DNA of 39,013 nt. Origin: Gammaproteobacteria bacterium (GTDB taxonomy: Bacteria > Pseudomonadota > Gammaproteobacteria > UBA9214). The stretch's first letter is position 1; every line of letters starts with the position of its first letter. Made by a program: the position numbers and the translations under genes. Under the pieces are notes generated by a model that saw only the letters and a program-made list of their open reading frames with translations, searched no databases and was not told the DNA's origin. The stretch spans positions 1 through 39,013 of the forward strand of contig QIFB01000177.1 in assembly GCA_003230545.1 (NCBI GenBank). The letters are read 5' to 3'. Positions 36,827 to 39,013 of this stretch are shown here, one piece after another.

Positions 36827-37876
36827 TTAACCGGATTTCCAGGCGGGTCTGACAAAGCCGGTGATGTGCATCGGGGATTGGCACAAGGGGCATTTGAAAG
36901 GCGGACGTGGCCGTTGCCTGTGAGCTTTAATCACGACCCGCAATACAAGCTGAACCAAAGACAACCGTCGTTTGGCATTGCCGTGCAAGAAGCCATAATC
37001 CCGGACCCGGCGGAACCCTCGGGGCAATACGTGCTGCAGCACCAACCACAGGAAGTCTTCGCCTTTGAGGGTGCGGTATTGCATCTTGCCTGATTTGCTT
37101 TCGATATAGCGGAACGTCACCTTGCCGTCACGGTTGGCAATGATGTTGTTTTCACGGATCACACCGCGGTACAGGTAGCGAGACAAGTATTCCAGGGCGG
37201 GTTTTCCTTTGCCGACATGTTTGCAGTCGGTGACCCATCGTTCTGGCAGATGAGCGGGAATGCTCAGCCCGGCGGTCTTTATAGCCGCCAGGAAGCGCGC
37301 CCGAAATACCTTGGCCAGGGCAAATTCATTGAACAGGTATTTGCCTTTTACCTTCTTCCATTGCCGCTTTGCCCGATCCACCCCGCCACCGGGCACGATG
37401 ACATGCAGATGCGGATGATAGTCCAGACGCCGGGCGTGGGTGTGTAGCACGGCGGTCATGCCGATTTCACCCCCCAGATGCTTTGGGTTAAGCCCAAAGT
37501 CCTTCAGTGTACTGCTGGCCGTGGCAAACAGGAGGTTGTACATCACGGTTTGATTACACCAGGCCAGTGATCGGAGTTCACGCGGCACGGTGAAGGTCAC
37601 CATAAAATACTCGACCGGCAGTAACTTGTTGCGTTGCCGATCCAGCCAAAGGCTGGTTTCATGGTTCTGGCAGCTGGGGCAACTGCGGTGGCCACAGGAA
37701 TGTGGATGTGACTGCGTCGCGGCGCAAGCGGGGCACTGCAGTTGTATCTGTCCGGCATCCGGTGTGCGGCAACGCTGCAGGGCGCTCATGGCCCGGAGGT
37801 GTCCAGGCAACAGGCGTTCAGCATATTTTGATGTAAGTTCAGGTTGGTAGTGATAAAGGAGGCTGGCCAGTTCCAT
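36827..37876 (-). CDS. tnpA: IS91-family HUH transposase
   Basis: 349 residues, a rolling-circle transposase. The N-terminal zinc-binding module has Cys pairs CPAC...CGHRSCPSC (about 48-70). The HUH motif sits in DYHPHLHVIVPGGGV, and the catalytic tyrosines in YLSRYLYRGVI (two Tyr, Y2-type). A C-terminal zinc pair CPLC closes the protein. It starts 2 nt after the recombinase stop, so the two form one operon as in other two-gene IS91 elements. It appears intact. Confidence 0.95.
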   Translation of the reverse strand: MELASLLYHYQPELTSKYAERLLPGHLRAMSALQRCRTPDAGQIQLQCPACAATQSHPHSCGHRSCPSCQNHETSLWLDRQRNKLLPVEYFMVTFTVPRELRSLAWCNQTVMYNLLFATASSTLKDFGLNPKHLGGEIGMTAVLHTHARRLDYHPHLHVIVPGGGVDRAKRQWKKVKGKYLFNEFALAKVFRARFLAAIKTAGLSIPAHLPERWVTDCKHVGKGKPALEYLSRYLYRGVIRENNIIANRDGKVTFRYIESKSGKMQYRTLKGEDFLWLVLQHVLPRGFRRVRDYGFLHGNAKRRLSLVQLVLRVVIKAHRQRPRPPFKCPLCQSPMHITGFVRPAWKSG

Positions 37877-37878
37877 GA

Positions 37879-38783
37879 TCAGAGCCTCCGCAGGTCAACG
37901 TTCAGATGATTGACCAGACGGTTGATGGCGGCCGCTGCATCCTGTTCGGTAACGTTGGTCAGGCGTGTATAACGTGCGGTCGTGGTGGGACTGGCATGGC
38001 CGAGCAGACCCTGGATATGACGCAGGCTCAGGCCTTGTTCAAGCAGATGTGTGGCAAAGGCATGACGCAGTGAATGCACCGAGATCTTTTTTTTATCCCA
38101 CACTCGGCCAGCAATACCTTCAGGGCTTTCTGTGCACCGCCACGATGCATGGGTGTGGTGGCCTCACGAATGCGCTCGGGCGAGCCGACGGGGTTGGGAA
38201 ACAGCAGTCGGGGGTTGCGGTGCTTGCACCACAATGCCCGCAGTGCCCGACAGGTCAGATCGGGCAGCGGCACCAGGCGATCCTTGTGCCCCTTGCCACG
38301 CCGGATATGCACCTGTTTGCGTTGCGTATCGATATCGCCAACTTCAAGCGCGAGTGTCTCCCCCAGGCGCAGGCCCATCGAATAGGTGGCCAACAGAAAC
38401 ACCCGGTAGCGCAGTTTACGTGTCGCTCCGATCAGTTGTTCCACCTCAGCCAGGGTGAGAATATCCGGCAGCGACTGAATCTTGGGTGCTTTGACAATAT
38501 CCAGCCATGACCAGTCACGTTTCAGGACATGTTTCCAGAAGAACTGCAGTCCGTTACGATCCACTTTGACGGTGCTCCAGGAATGCGATTCCACCAGCGC
38601 AGAAAAATGATGTTCCAGTTGCTCGGTGGTGAGTTGGTCGGGGCAGCAGTCATAACGTTCTGCCACCCGGCGTACGGCACGCGCATAGACATCGATGGTG
38701 CTGTCACTCAGGCCTTGCAGCTTCAGTGCCCGGAGGTGACGTTTGTACTGCTTGTCGAAGCGGGTTTGTTCTGTGGATTTCAT
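37879..38783 (-). pseudogene. IS91-associated tyrosine recombinase, interrupted by a frameshift at an A8 run
   Basis: A phage-integrase-type recombinase of about 300 residues starting at ATG 38783 (AAGGAG 7 nt upstream). The first frame carries the core-binding domain and the catalytic Arg in MGLRLGETLAL, then reaches GIKKRSRC and ends. The -1 frame continues as [21 protein letters not shown] (His-x-x-Arg), [17 protein letters not shown] (His and nucleophile Tyr) and ends just before tnpA. The switch is at eight As (38091-38098). In the 0 frame they form A-AAA-AAA, a slippery heptamer, so it may be programmed -1 slippage, a real mutation or a homopolymer error. It lacks the extra helix of integron integrases and belongs to the IS91-associated type. 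Confidence 0.85.
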
Positions 38784-38867
38784 GATAAACTCCTTTGTCA
38801 TTAAAGCCCGGAAGTGGGCAGGATGTTTATACATGAATTGGGCTTTATTCTGCCGCGTAGCGGCTTC

Positions 38868-38931
38868 GTCCAACAATGCGTTTAAGCGGGACGCGGAAAA
38901 AGCGCCGCGCCCCTTAACTTAAACGTTATGC
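38868..38931 (+). other. Integron attC site (64 bp)
   Basis: R'' GTCCAAC (38868-38874), spacer AATGC, and L'' GTTTAAGCGGG. A stem (GACGCGG with CCGCGCC) follows around an AAAAAGCG loop, then L' CTTAACTTAAAC and R' GTTATGC (38925-38931). It has the standard layout and length. It is in the same orientation as the two other attC sites, with the next cassette gene starting 11 nt later. Confidence 0.87.
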
Positions 38932-38942
38932 GTAAATAAAAA

Positions 38943-39013
38943 ATGCCATATATAGAAATTATGCGAATCTGGACTGATAGCGATGAAATGCTTCAATTAG
39001 AAGTTACTGCATC
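38943..39013 (+). CDS. Cassette gene, 5' end only
   Basis: ATG 38943 begins an open frame (MPYIEIMRIWTDSDEMLQLE) that leaves the window after 23 codons. Its position 11 nt after an attC core site and its AT-rich codons are those of an integron cassette gene. There is no clear ribosome site; translation may initiate leaderless or from the attC-borne sequence. No family can be named from this fragment. Confidence 0.6.
   Translation, partial: MPYIEIMRIWTDSDEMLQLEVTA

Larger units (their letters stand above)
36632..38867 (-). mobile_element. IS91-family element within an integron cassette interval
   Basis: Encodes an HUH transposase (36827-37876) and an upstream tyrosine recombinase (37879-38783), both minus. 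It fills the whole interval between two attC sites, where a cassette gene would be expected. The exact element ends are not visible; IS91 elements have no terminal inverted repeats. The stretches 36632-36826 and 38784-38867 are non-coding and probably contain the oriIS and terIS ends. Confidence 0.75.

Noticed and set aside
37879-38783. Recombinase as the integron integrase (IntI)
   Set aside because: It lacks the IntI-specific extra helix region, is fused in an operon with an HUH transposase and has IS91-associated motifs.

Overview
The window reads as a chromosomal segment of a gammaproteobacterium. The basis is the family set and the neighbourhoods: clpS-clpA, mnmA-hflD, acnA-purB, mfd-csiV, dusA, and an hpt/MTIP/nagZ cluster. 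No species can be named. A free-living, possibly sulfur-oxidising relative of the Chromatiales is a guess from a DsrE-like protein and the overall flavour. Most of the window is GC-rich and densely packed. The last ~4.3 kb (34700 to the end) is visibly more AT-rich and has a different architecture.

Region 1 (1-11330): clpA (partial, minus) and clpS, then a divergent cold-shock gene with a long leader, an unknown exported protein, an exported protein with a Cys-His-Asp arrangement, mnmA-hflD, acnA-purB and two small unknown proteins. The acnA frame does not stop at the family C-terminus but runs about 200 nt into purB.

Region 2 (11422-16031, minus): a tightly overlapping chain dusA - small ORF - arsS - arsM-like - two glycosyltransferase-type genes. 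This is an arsenosugar biosynthesis cluster: arsenic methylation, radical-SAM adenosylation, then sugar tailoring. A dispersed inverted repeat sits at the arsS start.

Region 3 (16121-26863): small unknown proteins, a DAHP synthase, an exported DsrE-like protein, an RND/MMPL exporter with its LolA-like partner, a small membrane protein, mfd and csiV.

Region 4 (26917-34699): an AI-2E-family permease, then mscS-type channel - hpt - MTIP (purine and methylthio-nucleoside salvage), then two peptide-type ABC permeases - nagZ (cell-wall recycling), and an alpha/beta hydrolase. Intergenic stem-loop repeats are common here.

Region 5 (34700-39013): an AT-rich accessory tract. It has a small Lys-rich protein, a second cold-shock gene, and three recognisable integron attC recombination sites on the + strand (35996-36114, 36577-36631, 38868-38931). 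They bound a lipoprotein cassette and the start of another cassette gene. An IS91-type element (HUH transposase plus a frameshifted tyrosine recombinase) occupies the interval between the second and third attC. No integron integrase lies in the window, so this is either the far part of a chromosomal integron or an orphan cassette array. No tRNA, rRNA or CRISPR array was seen.
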